From positions 1 through 41,879 of the IMG/VR virus record IMGVR_UViG_3300044470_000021: a DNA stretch of 41,879 bases. One strand, given 5' to 3'. The notes below the pieces were generated by a model. That model was not told the origin of the DNA and did no database searches. It saw only the letters and a program-made list of their open reading frames with translations. Source of the stretch: a virus. This document shows positions 1 through 6,792 of the stretch, piece after piece; position 1 is the stretch's first letter, and every line of letters begins with the position of its first letter. A program made the translations under genes and the position numbers.

Positions 1-546
1 CCCCATCCGCACCCAACGCGAACCGTCCTCGAATAGCACGGCCCACACCTGATATTCGTAGAGTTCGGTAAAGACGCGCATTGTGACGATCTTTTTCTTC
101 TCACCGTTGGCATCCCTGAGGTTGGCAACCCTGAGGTTGGCAACCCTGAGGTCGGCACCCCTGAGGTCGGCACCCCTGAGGTCGGCATCCCTGAGGTTGG
201 CAACCCTGAGGTTGGCACCCCTGAGGTTGGCACCGCTCAGGTTGGCACCGCTCAGGTCGGCACCGCTCAGGTCGGCACCGCGCAGGTCGGCACCGCTCAG
301 GTAGGCATCGCTCAGGTCGGCACCGCTCAGGTTGGCACCGCTCAGGTTGGCACCGCTCAGGTCGGCACCGCGCAGGTCGGCACCGCTCAGGTAGGCACCG
401 CTCAGGTAGGCATCGCGCAGGTTGGCACCGCTCAGGTTGGCACCGCGCAGGTCGGCACCGCGCTTTACAGCAGCTATTATTGCCTCTTTGATCGTTTGCG
501 ATTCGTGCGTAAATAGCACGACTCCGGCTAGATTCTTGATGTCCAT
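1..546 (-). CDS. Pentapeptide-repeat protein, 3' end cut by window edge
   Basis: The frame starts at ATG 546 and stays open for 182 codons to base 1 without a stop, so the C-terminus is missing. About 30 N-terminal residues precede 23 tandem pentapeptides of the A(D/N/Y)LxG type. After the repeats comes a non-repetitive tail rich in Lys then aromatics ([20 protein letters not shown]). Pentapeptide repeats fold into a right-handed quadrilateral beta-helix; some members (Qnr, MfpA) mimic DNA and act on gyrase. Whether this one does is not shown. It is the last visible gene of a leftward operon of small proteins. The 15-bp repeat is a multiple of three, so copy-number change keeps the frame. Confidence 0.85.
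   Translation of the reverse strand, partial: MDIKNLAGVVLFTHESQTIKEAIIAAVKRGADLRGANLSGANLRDAYLSGAYLSGADLRGADLSGANLSGANLSGADLSDAYLSGADLRGADLSGADLSGANLSGANLRGANLRVANLRDADLRGADLRGADLRVANLRVANLRDANGEKKKIVTMRVFTELYEYQVWAVLFEDGSRWVRMG
112..456. repeat. 15-bp tandem repeat encoding pentapeptides
   Basis: Twenty-three in-phase 15-bp units (plus-strand consensus GTYGGCACCGCTCAG) with few substitutions. Blocks ending CTCAG/CGCAG and blocks ending CTGAG are clustered, which suggests local duplication. The array lies wholly inside the minus-strand pentapeptide-repeat gene. It is not a CRISPR because there are no spacers. Confidence 0.9.
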
Positions 547-589
547 CTTTGCATCTCCAGAGTTGCGGTTGAATTGCGTGGAGGGATAG

Positions 590-796
590 CTAGACCCACA
601 GAATTACCGTGTTCCCCTCTGCCGTGAGTCGTACGCGCCCGCTTCCATCCTGATTCTGCTGCTTCTCCATAAGATCGGTCGGCACTTTCTCGATTGCAGG
701 CCACACAACACGGCTCACTTTCGTCCATCCTTCCGAGTCTTGGTCACGCGCACATAGCCGCATGAGATGGAGCGATGAATTGTCAATCTTGCTCAT
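590..796 (-). CDS. Small hypothetical protein, 68 aa
   Basis: ATG at 796 is preceded on the minus strand by AGGAAACGAAG, a fair ribosome-binding site. The product is hydrophilic with no Cys pairs, signal peptide or membrane segment, and I recognise no family. It lies 44 bp upstream of the pentapeptide-repeat gene and 41 bp downstream of the Cys-rich gene, in the same leftward operon. An overlapping frame at 528-728 has no ribosome-binding site and is treated as a shadow. Confidence 0.6.
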   Translation of the reverse strand: MSKIDNSSLHLMRLCARDQDSEGWTKVSRVVWPAIEKVPTDLMEKQQNQDGSGRVRLTAEGNTVILWV

Positions 797-820
797 CTTC
801 GTTTCCTTTCCTCATTTAGT

Positions 821-840
821 GCTACTCCGTTAGGCTGCTA
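821..840. repeat. 20-bp direct repeat, copy 1
   Basis: GCTACTCCGTTAGGCTGCTA, identical to 1574-1593. It includes the stop codon of the Cys-rich gene (838-840) and the following intergenic gap. A third, partial match lies near 2370-2380. The element sits after gene ends in the leftward operon. Confidence 0.8.
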
Positions 841-1341
841 CTGCTTTGAATGTTCACGGCAAACTCCACAAGCAACCAAGCCGTTTGACCCAGGCCACGG
901 CGGCATCTTTCCAGTACCGCCGCATCGCTTACACGCATCACCCGTGCGAGGATCAATCCAGACAGTTTCCCGTGGCGCGGGTCCATTCGCTTGCGGCTTC
1001 CCGAACTCGCAGGAGCATCTGGGGCAGTTTTCGTCTTGAATCGTGCCAATCCAAGTGTGGCCGCAAACGCATTGCTTTCTAACTTCCCGCGCCTTGCATA
1101 ACGAATCACCAGGGTGCGGAATTGTCGCACCACAAGCTGAGCATTCCCTATGAGAAGGCTCCGTAGGTAAGCTCTTCTCGTAATTCGCTTGATCGAGACA
1201 ATTCTGGGAACAGTGCCAGACCATGTCGAGTACAAAGTTCTCACCTATCCCTTCGCAAAACCCTGGGTCTTCAAACGTCGAGGGGTAACGCTTTCCGCAA
1301 AACTCCCCGCATGTTGGGCAAATTATGTCGTTTGGTTTCAT
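838..1341 (-). CDS. Multi-zinc-ribbon protein, 167 aa
   Basis: ATG at 1341 follows GAGAGG on the minus strand. The product is packed with zinc-ribbon-like pairs: CPTCGEFC near residues 9-15, a CSACG pair near 67-70, CVCG near 91-93, CPRC near 106-109, then CKRCGGTGK and VACGVC towards the C-terminus, a DnaJ-type zinc-finger flavour. Such proteins bind zinc and often nucleic acid or protein partners, but no enzyme domain is visible. It is part of the leftward small-protein operon. Its specific role is unknown. Confidence 0.75.
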   Translation of the reverse strand: MKPNDIICPTCGEFCGKRYPSTFEDPGFCEGIGENFVLDMVWHCSQNCLDQANYEKSLPTEPSHRECSACGATIPHPGDSLCKAREVRKQCVCGHTWIGTIQDENCPRCSCEFGKPQANGPAPRETVWIDPRTGDACKRCGGTGKMPPWPGSNGLVACGVCREHSKQ

Positions 1342-1573
1342 TTTCTTGCCTCTCTGTGCTACTCAGTCTCTGTGAAACCAGGTGGTGCGCTCTAGTTCGC
1401 CTACTTCATCGCCTACTCTGTTTTCCCCACTCGGACTGAGCTACCACCGCAAGGGGATGTTCTCAATTTTCAGCTATCTCGGCGGCCAAGTCGTCGGTCT
1501 ATGTCGGCTTCCCATGTCGGCTAATCCGAGGTCTCAAGCGACTCAGGTTCTAAAGCGCACCCCTCATCCTGCA
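1342..1573. other. Intergenic gap without a convincing gene
   Basis: About 230 bp between the Cys-rich gene and the small genes upstream. All minus-strand frames are broken by stops. A plus-strand frame at 1382-1594 has no ribosome-binding site and runs against the operon. It contains a short direct repeat, ATGTCGGCT twice around 1501-1522. No promoter or terminator stands out. Confidence 0.5.
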
Positions 1574-1593
1574 GCTACTCCGTTAGGCTGCTA
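1574..1593. repeat. 20-bp direct repeat, copy 2
   Basis: Exact copy of 821-840. It overlaps the end of a 14-codon frame (1575-1619, minus) whose ATG overlaps the stop of the preceding 50-aa gene. Confidence 0.8.
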
Positions 1594-1615
1594 GCGTGTG
1601 ATTCTTTCGATTTGC

Positions 1616-1768
1616 TCATGATCGCCTCTTGTCCATCTCCAGACCGTCTGCGATGATTTCGAGTTCGCCAATCAGTTCCTTGACGAACTCCAGAGCCTCG
1701 CTCACAGACATTTCATCTGGAGAGATGGCGTTGTTTACCTGCCTGAGAATAGGGGCCATCTTATCCAT
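1616..1768 (-). CDS. Small acidic protein, 50 aa
   Basis: ATG at 1768 lies inside the last codons of the upstream 100-aa gene (8-bp overlap, ATGGATAA), the classic sign of translational coupling. The product begins MDKMAPILRQ, continues as a predicted amphipathic helix (SEALEFVKELIGELEIIADG) and ends KRRS. No family is recognised. The coding signs are the overlap and the regular helix pattern. Confidence 0.7.
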   Translation of the reverse strand: MDKMAPILRQVNNAISPDEMSVSEALEFVKELIGELEIIADGLEMDKRRS

Positions 1769-2063
1769 TGAGGATTGCCGCCTCCTCTTCGGGTGTGACC
1801 ACTACGAACTTGAGCGTGGCTGGAGTACCCTTACCGGGGCCAGCCTCAATGCGGGCGTAAACGCACTCAGCTACGGTGTCGTAAGACTCCATCGCTGGCT
1901 GTATTTCGTGCCCTTCGTGCCAAACAACAAACTTGTGACCGTCGCGGATTTGAGACTCTTCTCCCAGCCCAGCAATCAGGATAGCGGCATCTTCGGCGTG
2001 CTTGAAAGACGCAACGTACCCGCCCTCACGGTTGTAAACCTTCAGTCTTGGGGTGCTTGCCAT
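1761..2063 (-). CDS. Small hypothetical protein, 100 aa
   Basis: The open frame extends to 2261, but ATG 2063 is chosen because GGAGG lies 8 nt upstream on the minus strand. The product starts MASTPRLKVYNREGGYVASF, is mixed alpha/beta in pattern and ends in an acidic tail (TPEEEAAILNG). No catalytic motif is visible. A 15-codon frame with its own GGGAGG site (2042-2089) overlaps the start and may couple translation. Function unknown. Confidence 0.75.
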   Translation of the reverse strand: MASTPRLKVYNREGGYVASFKHAEDAAILIAGLGEESQIRDGHKFVVWHEGHEIQPAMESYDTVAECVYARIEAGPGKGTPATLKFVVVTPEEEAAILNG

Positions 2064-2142
2064 GATTTGTTCCTCCATAACGTACTCATTGTGCCTCCCG
2101 CTTGGCGATATCGCGCTTCGCCTTTCTCGCTGATTCTGTTGG

Positions 2143-2346
2143 TTAGTACAGACAGCCAGATAGGCCGCGCGTTGCTCTGTGGTTGATGATCGGCGTGGGA
2201 GTAAAAGAGATGTCAAACCAAATGAACTCTGATCCTCCTTCGACGGCGAAGATCCATCCACCGTAGATTGACCGATGGGACGCCGCGTCTTTCATGGTTG
2301 GGAAAGATGCATAGGACATGTGATCTGAATTGAGTTGCTGTGTCAT
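2143..2346 (-). CDS. Small hypothetical protein, 67 aa
   Basis: ATG 2346 follows GAGGACACACAG, nearly identical to the leader of the next gene upstream (GAGGACCCACAG before 2569). This fixes the start well inside the longer frame. The product is rich in aromatics (YGGWIFAVEGG, FIWFDISF), resembling a small beta-sheet protein. No family is recognised. Second gene of the leftward operon. Confidence 0.65.
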   Translation of the reverse strand: MTQQLNSDHMSYASFPTMKDAASHRSIYGGWIFAVEGGSEFIWFDISFTPTPIINHRATRGLSGCLY

Positions 2347-2398
2347 CTGTGTGTCCTCTGCAACAAAACGGTTAGGCTGCGATTGCGCGTGAATTGGA

Positions 2399-2569
2399 CT
2401 ATGCAATGGCGCGGTCACAGTAATCCTGATCGGCGGCGTCTTCGTCGCGTTGGTCAGTGAAACCGTCAGAGATGGGAGCGGTTGTGTGCAGGTCATCGCT
2501 GGGTTGATTGGCCATATCGCCCGTGTAGTTAATCCGCGTACCGGCTGGAAGGTTCGTATATCGTGTCAT
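2399..2569 (-). CDS. Small acidic hypothetical protein, 56 aa
   Basis: ATG 2569 follows GAGGACCCACAG and lies about 26 nt downstream of a strong promoter -10 (2600-2595). The product starts MTRYTNLPAG and is strongly acidic at the C-terminus (DQRDEDAADQDYCDRA). No domain is recognised. As first gene behind a regulated promoter it is probably expressed early. Confidence 0.65.
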   Translation of the reverse strand: MTRYTNLPAGTRINYTGDMANQPSDDLHTTAPISDGFTDQRDEDAADQDYCDRAIA

Positions 2570-2592
2570 CTGTGGGTCCTCATGCAACAAAT

Positions 2593-2623
2593 ACAGCATA
2601 ATGCTGTACACTGTCCTTGTCAA
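2593..2623 (-). promoter_or_regulatory. Leftward promoter with overlapping palindromic operator
   Basis: Minus strand: TTGACA (2623-2618), 17-bp spacer, TATGCT (2600-2595). A perfect palindrome ACAGCAT-A-ATGCTGT (2593-2607) covers the -10, as expected for a repressor operator. The transcript leader GTATTTGTTGCA is shared with the promoter at 40783-40811. Confidence 0.75.
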
Positions 2624-2632
2624 GCATTATTT

Positions 2633-2779
2633 TCAATTATTTTTAGCTTGTGTTTTCTTAGACTTGCGCTGAATACGCGCCCATTCAGTGTTACAAATAC
2701 GGCAATATCCCGCGCCGTTTTTGCGTTTCCCGCTCCATTTATGGCCTTTGCTGCATACCGGACTCTTGATTGGTGGCAT
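2633..2779 (-). CDS. Zinc-knuckle micro-protein, 48 aa
   Basis: ATG 2779 is chosen because the -10 hexamer (2791-2786) ends 6 nt before it, so the mRNA would start at the A of ATG (leaderless). There is no Shine-Dalgarno; the longer frame reaches 2944 through the divergent gene. The product carries one zinc site, C-x3-H then YCRIC, and a very basic tail (RIQRKSKKTQAKNN), suggesting nucleic-acid binding. This is a common type of small phage protein of unknown role. Confidence 0.65.
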   Translation of the reverse strand: MPPIKSPVCSKGHKWSGKRKNGAGYCRICNTEWARIQRKSKKTQAKNN

Positions 2780-2785
2780 CCATCT

Positions 2786-2814
2786 ATAGTACATAATGCT
2801 GTACATTGTGTCAA
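2786..2814 (-). promoter_or_regulatory. Leftward sigma70-type promoter, leaderless
   Basis: Minus strand: TTGACA (2814-2809), 17-bp spacer, TACTAT (2791-2786), then 6 nt to ATG 2779. The spacer holds TGTACAGCATTATG, related to the operator at 2593-2607. Confidence 0.7.
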
Positions 2815-2829
2815 GCATTATGCTATACT
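2814..2829 (+). promoter_or_regulatory. Rightward extended -10 with palindrome
   Basis: TGC-TATACT (2821-2829) is an extended -10 only 8 nt before ATG 2838. The palindrome AGCAT-T-ATGCT (2814-2824) overlaps it and also abuts the -35 of the divergent promoter, so one bound regulator could control both directions. Confidence 0.55.
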
Positions 2830-2837
2830 GCCCACAA

Positions 2838-2987
2838 ATGGACGTAAACGCCCAACTCGATCTGATCGCTCGCGGATTCCGCCCGGACCCCGTTTTCGAC
2901 GGCCTGTGGTGCAATTCAGAAACGGGCGAGACGTTGTGGCTCATCCACGGTGAGGTAGTTTATGTGCCGCAGAAGAAGGCGGCATGA
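2838..2987 (+). CDS. Small hypothetical protein, 49 aa
   Basis: The open frame can be extended to 2796, but ATG 2838 is favoured because a TATACT -10 ends 8 nt upstream, which would leave a near-leaderless message. The product MDVNAQLDLIARGFRPDP... is Trp- and Gly-containing with no Cys pair or membrane segment. It is the first gene of the rightward late region, directly before the terminase genes, and transcribed away from the leftward operon. Family unknown. Confidence 0.6.
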   Translation: MDVNAQLDLIARGFRPDPVFDGLWCNSETGETLWLIHGEVVYVPQKKAA

Positions 2988-3005
2988 CCTGGACTGCGCT
3001 TAGGA

Positions 3006-3011
3006 TATAAT
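3006..3011 (+). promoter_or_regulatory. Consensus -10 directly before terminase gene
   Basis: A perfect TATAAT followed by 6 nt and ATG 3018. No Shine-Dalgarno lies between. A weak -35 candidate (ATGACC, 2984-2989) sits 16 bp upstream. Confidence 0.55.
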
Positions 3012-3017
3012 TCAGCA

Positions 3018-3527
3018 ATGGCAAAGGCTGGCAGACCGAGCAGCTACACTCCCGATAGAGCAGAGGTTGTGCTTCAGAGGATGTATACGGGCGAGAGCAT
3101 ACGCTCTATCTGTCGCTCACCGGGGATGCCTGAGTATGAAACTATCTCAACATGGCGTATTCGCAATCCTGATTTCGCCACACAGTACGCGCACGCGAGA
3201 CGGGCGCAAGTTGAGGCAAGGATTGAGGATGCAACTGAGATGTTGCTTGAAACGCCTATGTGCAGCGTGCCTGATCCTGACGGCGGGGTGAGTGAGCGCG
3301 TAGACGGGGCGGCTGTGCAACTACTACGTACTCGCGTTGACCTCGCCAAGTGGGAGGCAAGCAAGCTGCTGCGCGGGTTTGCTAAAGCGGATACTCCATT
3401 GGATTACGGTGACAAGGTACAGCAGGAGATCAGCGGGCCGGACGGTGGGCCTATCCCCGTAACAGTGGCGGCGGTGGATTTGACGGATGACCAGCTGGCT
3501 AGCCTGATTGCAGAGCGCAAGGCGTGA
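3018..3527 (+). CDS. terS: Terminase small subunit
   Basis: 169 aa. It opens with a small-terminase signature: AGRPSSYTPD, then a helix-turn-helix-like segment (SIRSICRSPGMPEYETISTW), then RIRNPDFATQYAHARRAQVE and a long helical middle that would form the oligomerisation core. Small terminases recognise the packaging site on viral DNA and load the large subunit. The adjoining RHH-like gene and large terminase support the call. There is no Shine-Dalgarno; TATAAT ends 6 nt before the ATG, so translation is probably leaderless. Confidence 0.85.
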   Translation: MAKAGRPSSYTPDRAEVVLQRMYTGESIRSICRSPGMPEYETISTWRIRNPDFATQYAHARRAQVEARIEDATEMLLETPMCSVPDPDGGVSERVDGAAVQLLRTRVDLAKWEASKLLRGFAKADTPLDYGDKVQQEISGPDGGPIPVTVAAVDLTDDQLASLIAERKA

Positions 3528-3533
3528 TACACT
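3528..3533 (+). promoter_or_regulatory. Extended -10 before RHH-like gene
   Basis: TGA-TACACT (3525-3533) is followed by 6 nt (GTATTC) and ATG 3540. The element overlaps the terminase small-subunit stop codon. No clear -35 and no Shine-Dalgarno. Confidence 0.45.
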
Positions 3534-3539
3534 GTATTC

Positions 3540-3842
3540 ATGCGTGATACATCGCTCATTTCCATGCGAATCCCAAACGTCCTGCTTGCGGAGATAAATG
3601 CCCAAGCCAAGGCGGAGGATCGCAGCCGGTCTAAAGTGATCTTCATGCGCCTATCGGGGAATAGTTCAAACGCCCTAACCCAGAGCCGAGAGGACAGACG
3701 GGTTGAAAGAACGGCGGCTGCGGAGCCGTTGATGCGAGCGCGGTCACAGTCTGACGCGGGAGACTCGCAACCCCGACCAAAACCATACTATATCCCTACA
3801 CGGTTTCGCCAAGGCAAGTGCAAGCCGGGTGAGAAGGTGTGA
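3540..3842 (+). CDS. Ribbon-helix-helix-like protein, 100 aa
   Basis: The N-terminus (ISMRIPNVLLAEINAQAKAE, then SRSKVIF) has the strand-helix-helix pattern of CopG/Arc-type DNA-binding domains. The remaining ~55 residues are basic, Pro/Ser-rich and probably disordered. The last codons overlap the GTG start of the large terminase by 4 nt. It could be an autoregulator of the packaging operon or a terminase accessory. The DNA-binding call comes from pattern, not a search. Confidence 0.6.
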   Translation: MRDTSLISMRIPNVLLAEINAQAKAEDRSRSKVIFMRLSGNSSNALTQSREDRRVERTAAAEPLMRARSQSDAGDSQPRPKPYYIPTRFRQGKCKPGEKV

Positions 3843-5287
3843 TTACTCCATCCGAGGCCGCATCTGAGCTTCTAGCGCGGCGCAAGGCTCGCCGGTCGAT
3901 AGGCGAGTACATCTCCTACACCTTCCCGTCCTACCGGCACAGCGCGTATTCGGAGGCTGTCTGTGCCGCGCTCGACCAGTTTGTTGACGATGTGCAAGCG
4001 GGCAAGCGGCCCATTCTCGTATTGCAGGCACCTCCACAAAGTGGAAAATCGGAGATCGTATCGCGCAAGCTCCCCGCCTATTTACTCTCTCGATTCCCCC
4101 AGTGGCGCATCGGTGCGGCCAGCTATGCCGACTCGCTTGCTAACACAATGGCGCAAAGCGTTCGCATCAATCTGGCCTCTCCTGAGCATCAAAGACTCTT
4201 CCCAGTGTCGATAGAGAAGCGCAAGTTTGCTCTCGACCGCATGGGGGAGTTTACGGCACCCGGCGGATCGGGAAGCTATGTCGGAGTTGGTGTCGGCGCG
4301 GGACTCACTGGCAGGCCGGTAGACATCGGCATCATTGACGATCCGACGAAGGGCGAATCAGAAGCCCTCAGCGAGACAGTAAAAGAGTCACAATGGAACT
4401 GGTATCAGGCTGTATTCACCACGCGTCTCAGTCAGAACTCCGGGCAGATCATCATGGCAACTTCCTGGGCGATGGACGACTTGCCGGGGCGCATTCTGGA
4501 GATGTACGCAGGCAATCCACGCTTGACGCATCTGCGCTTCCCGGCCATCAACCTGCCGGATGAGGTTGGCTACAATCCAGACCTTCCAGCGGGTGCACTA
4601 TGCCCGGAACTGCACAGCATCGAAAAGCTGCGCGAGACGAAGGGGCTGCTCTCCGATTACTGGTGGTCGTGTTTGTACCAACAAAGCCCTCGTGCGCTGG
4701 GCGGCAACGTATTCAAAGAATCGGGGCTGCAATACTACCTACCCAAAGACTTGCCTCAGAAGTGGGACAAGGTTGTTACGTCGTGGGATTGCACGTTCAA
4801 GGATACGGATGGCACGGACTTTGTTGCAGGCGAGGTGTGGGGGCGGGCGGGCGCAAACGCTTACCTGCTCGACCAGGTACATGATCGTCTTAGTTTCAGC
4901 GCAACGGTAAAGGCGGTTGTGGCGTTGCATCAGAAGTGGCCACAGTCGCGCGAAATCCTGATTGAGGATAAGGCAAACGGCCCAGCGGTGATTGATGTTC
5001 TGAAAGCTCACGTTCCGGGTATCATTCCGATAGAGCCGGACGGGTCGAAGCTAGCTCGCGCTCATGCGGTGACAAGCTACTGGGAAGCCCTCAACGTGTT
5101 TCTGCCCCATGAGGCGATTGCTCCGTGGATTCGTGCCTACGTTGCCGAGGTGACGGCATTCCCGGCGGCAGCGCATGATGACTGGGTGGACAGCATGACG
5201 CAAGCCCTCCGCAGACTCTATCCGCTGTGGGGCAGGTTGAAAATCAATCAGGCGGCCCTCAACGCTGCGATGGGAGTTGTACAATAA
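3839..5287 (+). CDS. terL: Terminase large subunit
   Basis: 482 aa, starting at GTG 3839, which overlaps the previous stop by 4 nt and follows GAGAAG. Walker A is QAPPQSGKSE (residues 63-72), with a Walker B-like hydrophobic strand ending IIDD near 166-169. The C-terminal RNase H-fold nuclease shows D317 (SWDCTF), E376/D377 (LIEDKANGP) and D447/D448...D451 (HDDWVDSM). It pumps and cuts DNA into the prohead through the portal encoded next door. Length and motif order are complete. Confidence 0.95.
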   Translation: MITPSEAASELLARRKARRSIGEYISYTFPSYRHSAYSEAVCAALDQFVDDVQAGKRPILVLQAPPQSGKSEIVSRKLPAYLLSRFPQWRIGAASYADSLANTMAQSVRINLASPEHQRLFPVSIEKRKFALDRMGEFTAPGGSGSYVGVGVGAGLTGRPVDIGIIDDPTKGESEALSETVKESQWNWYQAVFTTRLSQNSGQIIMATSWAMDDLPGRILEMYAGNPRLTHLRFPAINLPDEVGYNPDLPAGALCPELHSIEKLRETKGLLSDYWWSCLYQQSPRALGGNVFKESGLQYYLPKDLPQKWDKVVTSWDCTFKDTDGTDFVAGEVWGRAGANAYLLDQVHDRLSFSATVKAVVALHQKWPQSREILIEDKANGPAVIDVLKAHVPGIIPIEPDGSKLARAHAVTSYWEALNVFLPHEAIAPWIRAYVAEVTAFPAAAHDDWVDSMTQALRRLYPLWGRLKINQAALNAAMGVVQ

Positions 5288-5292
5288 CTCGT

Positions 5293-6792
5293 ATGTGGCC
5301 ATTTCCCAAGCCCGTTACGCCTGCCCCCGCCGTTGAGAAGCGTCGCTCTCAGTTGTCCCATGCTCTCACACTGGCCCGCGAAGGCTCGAACGTACCAACC
5401 CATCACTTCCCGGTGCAGCCGCCCGTGTTGCCCCCCGGAGTCGTGCCTACAGGCCACACAGCGGGCGTAGCGATGGACTCCGCCATTCCGGGTATGCGGA
5501 ACACCTGGGCATACATGATGAACGGGATGCGCGATGCTGTTGGGTTTCCCGGCTATCAGTACCTCGCTATGCTTGCCACGCGGTCTGAGTTTCAGAAGAT
5601 GGTATCGAGGCTTTCAATCGAGCTGACCCGCGAATGGATCGAGCTGAATAGCTCCGAGACGGCGGGCGATGAGACGAAAGAGAAGATTACCGAACTGACT
5701 CAGGAGTTGAAGACACTTGGGCTGCAAAAGGTAATCCAAACCGCGGCGGAGCATGACGGGTACTTTGGGCGCGGGCAAATCTTCATCGACCTCAAGGGAC
5801 ACGACAATCAAACGCCGCTGGTTCTGGACTCGCGCACCATCGGTATGGACTCGTTTCGCGGCGTCAAGACGGTCGAAGCGATGTGGACAACTCCGGTCGC
5901 ATGGAACGCGCTGAATCCCGTTGCCCCAGACTTCTACAAACCGTCGCAGTGGTGGATGCTGGGGCAACAGGTACACGCCAGCCGGTTGATGACGATTATC
6001 ACGCGGCCATTGCCGGACATGCTCAAGCCCGCATTCAACTTTTCAGGGATGAGCCTGACCCAACTTGCGGAGCCGTATGTGGACAACTGGATTCGTACAC
6101 GACGGAGCGTTTCTGACCTCATCTCGAACTTCAGCGTTACGGCCCTGGCGACCAGCATGGATGAAGTATTGACCGGCGGGGATGATGGAACAGACCTATT
6201 CAAGCGGGCCGAACTCTTCACACTCACGCGCAACAATCGCGGGTTGATGCTGCTCGATAAAGACCGCGAAGAGCTTGTCCAGGTCAACACGCCACTGAGT
6301 GGGCTATCAGAGTTGCAGTCGCAGGCGGAAGAACACATGGGACTGCCTTCGGGGATGCCGATGATCGTTCTGACTGGCATCTCACCAACGGGATTGAACG
6401 CCTCAAGCGAGGGCGAGATTCGCGTGTGGTACGACCTGATTGCTGCGATGCAAGAGTCGAACTGGCGCGTCCCGATTGAAACCGTGCTGAAGGTGATGCA
6501 GCTTTCGATGTACGGCAAGATTGACCCTGACATCACGTTCGCATTCAAGCCGCTCTTCCAGTTGACAGCCAAAGAAGAGGCGGACGTGCTGACATCGAAG
6601 AGCACATCGGCCTGCAACTACATCGACCGGGGCGTACTGTCGCCAGCGGAAGAGCGGGAGCGGCTGGCGCGTGACACTGATTCGGGATATGAAGGGCTGG
6701 ACTTGTCAGTGGAGCCGCAGTTGCCGGAGCCGGATGAGCCGGACGAAACCAAGGGGCTGACCGATGGCAATAATTCCAAAGCCAAGAAGTAA
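5293..6792 (+). CDS. Portal protein (DUF1073 / Phage_portal_3)
   Basis: 499 aa from ATG 5293. A longer frame reaches 5227 but would overlap the terminase. The diagnostic DUF1073 block is present near residues 345-390: GLPSGMPMIVLTGISPTG followed by LNASSEGEIRVWYD. The portal ring is the DNA entry and exit vertex and the head-tail joint. There is no Shine-Dalgarno at usable distance; TACAAT lies 7 nt before the ATG, so this may be another leaderless start. The last ~10 codons overlap the next gene by 29 bp. Confidence 0.9.
   Translation: MWPFPKPVTPAPAVEKRRSQLSHALTLAREGSNVPTHHFPVQPPVLPPGVVPTGHTAGVAMDSAIPGMRNTWAYMMNGMRDAVGFPGYQYLAMLATRSEFQKMVSRLSIELTREWIELNSSETAGDETKEKITELTQELKTLGLQKVIQTAAEHDGYFGRGQIFIDLKGHDNQTPLVLDSRTIGMDSFRGVKTVEAMWTTPVAWNALNPVAPDFYKPSQWWMLGQQVHASRLMTIITRPLPDMLKPAFNFSGMSLTQLAEPYVDNWIRTRRSVSDLISNFSVTALATSMDEVLTGGDDGTDLFKRAELFTLTRNNRGLMLLDKDREELVQVNTPLSGLSELQSQAEEHMGLPSGMPMIVLTGISPTGLNASSEGEIRVWYDLIAAMQESNWRVPIETVLKVMQLSMYGKIDPDITFAFKPLFQLTAKEEADVLTSKSTSACNYIDRGVLSPAEERERLARDTDSGYEGLDLSVEPQLPEPDEPDETKGLTDGNNSKAKK

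Noticed and set aside
83-304. Plus-strand Leu/Arg/Ser-rich frame over the pentapeptide repeats
   Set aside because: Low-complexity antisense shadow of the repeat; no ribosome-binding site.
112-456. Array that resembles a CRISPR at first sight
   Set aside because: Units are contiguous 15-mers without spacers and translate to pentapeptides in one frame.
822-1244. Minus-strand 140-aa frame inside the Cys-rich gene
   Set aside because: Out-of-frame shadow; the Cys-pair protein in the other frame is clearly the real one.
1629-2186. Plus-strand 185-aa frame
   Set aside because: Antisense to two coupled minus-strand genes, no ribosome-binding site, incoherent composition.
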